Part shown: in pieces, positions 41,753 through 42,139 of the stretch | Position numbering within the stretch: the stretch's first letter is position 1 | Layout: each line of letters opens with the position of its first letter | From: Hespellia sp. | GTDB taxonomy: Bacteria > Bacillota > Clostridia > Lachnospirales > Lachnospiraceae | Length of the DNA: 42,139 bases | Reading direction: 5' to 3' | Assembly (NCBI GenBank): GCA_022790755.1 | Contig: JAAVXR010000004.1 | Span: forward strand, 1-42,139 | Position numbers and translations under genes: made by a program | The notes under the pieces: generated by a model | What the model saw: only the letters and a program-made list of their open reading frames with translations | Told to the model about the DNA's origin: nothing | Database searches by the model: none

Positions 41753-42139
41753 CTAGATATCGAACATGGACATCAGTTTTCTGAAGGTATCTTGTCCATC
41801 CAGACAGGTGTCTGTCAGATAGCCTTTCTCCCATTCCCATTCAGAGAGCCCCCGGTAATAATACATTTTTTTGTCGTCCTCAATGATAAACGGAATAAGC
41901 CCGAAACGCAGGCACTCTTTTAATGCGACCAGCCTGCCGACTCTACCGTTGCCATCCTGGAATGGATGAATGCGTTCAAATGCGTAATGGAATTGAATGA
42001 TGTCGTTAATCGTGACAGCAGTTTTGGCTTCATATTCGGCAAGCAGAGCTTTCATGCGTGGAGCAACCTCTTCCGGCTTTGCAGTTTCACGACCACCGAC
42101 CACATTGGCTCTTTTCTTGTAATCCCCAACGGCAAACCA
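41753..42139 (-). CDS. Fic family protein, C-terminal part (partial)
   Basis: The frame is open to the right edge of the window (128 residues visible), so the start lies outside. NVVGGRETAKPEEVAPRM leads to the catalytic Fic motif in FHYAFERIHPFQDGNGRVGR (HxFxDGNGRxxR, complete). The end is LDGQDTFRKLMSMFDI. With an intact His, Asp and the Asn-Gly-Arg anion site, AMP transfer (or a related nucleotide modification) to a protein hydroxyl is expected. No inhibitory alpha-helix or partner can be judged because the N-terminus is missing. Just past its stop, on the opposite strand, AAGGAGGGTTTT and an ATG at 41750 open an 11-codon frame, which is probably meaningless. Confidence 0.88.
   Translation of the reverse strand, partial: WFAVGDYKKRANVVGGRETAKPEEVAPRMKALLAEYEAKTAVTINDIIQFHYAFERIHPFQDGNGRVGRLVALKECLRFGLIPFIIEDDKKMYYYRGLSEWEWEKGYLTDTCLDGQDTFRKLMSMFDI

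Noticed and set aside
41750-41785. 11-codon ORF with a perfect AAGGAGG site
   Set aside because: Too short, overlaps the end of the Fic gene and has no terminator or conserved context; noted only as a curiosity.

Overview
The window reads as a chromosomal segment of an anaerobic Clostridia species, most likely a gut Lachnospiraceae. This is inferred from the modest GC content, strong AGGAGG-type ribosome sites, the PadR/DUF1700/DUF4097 trio, an OFA-type MFS carrier, a DUF6282 hydrolase and Etf-coupled acyl-CoA chemistry. No species can be named from sequence alone.

Layout. 1-1614: end of a sugar ABC permease and a GH32 fructan/sucrose hydrolase. 1656-3626: PadR, DUF1700 membrane protein and DUF4097 protein in one operon. 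3694-11460: a 7.7 kb integrated element bounded by a 42-bp direct repeat of the 3' part of tRNA-Lys(CTT); the intact tRNA is at 11419-11491. The element carries a frameshifted tyrosine integrase, a DUF927-type ATPase, a small leader ORF, an XRE-type regulator with two palindromic operators set in a divergent promoter, and cargo of unknown function. It also has iteron-like repeats and tandem CGCGCC sites near both ends. 11765-14500: a secreted leucine-rich-repeat protein. 14593-17838: trmB, a possible broken small gene, and a membrane-anchored beta-propeller protein.

18201-39012 is the main attraction: two divergent catabolic operons around a regulatory core. The core is an AAA+ sigma-54 activator (28549-30450) convergent with rpoN itself (30491-31852). 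Each operon starts with a textbook -24/-12 promoter (TGGCAC N5 TTGCT at 28277-28292 minus and 32351-32366 plus). A shared TGACACA motif lies 76-125 bp upstream of each. The left operon (minus, about 10 kb) encodes acyl-CoA dehydrogenase, two SDRs, an MFS carrier, an SLC13-type carrier, a DUF6282 hydrolase, a class III CoA-transferase, a MaoC-like hydratase and a 3-hydroxyisobutyrate-dehydrogenase-like enzyme. The right operon (plus) encodes a CoA-transferase, EtfB, EtfA, a second acyl-CoA dehydrogenase, a frameshifted MmgE/PrpD protein and probably a third SDR. Together they suggest uptake, CoA activation, hydration and dehydration, and flavin-linked oxidation or reduction of a carboxylic acid whose identity cannot be read from the sequence. 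39249-41516 is an aconitase-superfamily hydratase and 41753-42139 the end of a Fic protein.

Two copies of a structured repeat (15510-15874 and 19278-19544) flank left-side genes. Each has nested inverted repeats and two hairpins whose loops carry an ANGGA motif. Three apparent single-base deletions in purine runs (integrase, MmgE/PrpD, ORF after trmB) could be real decay or assembly error.
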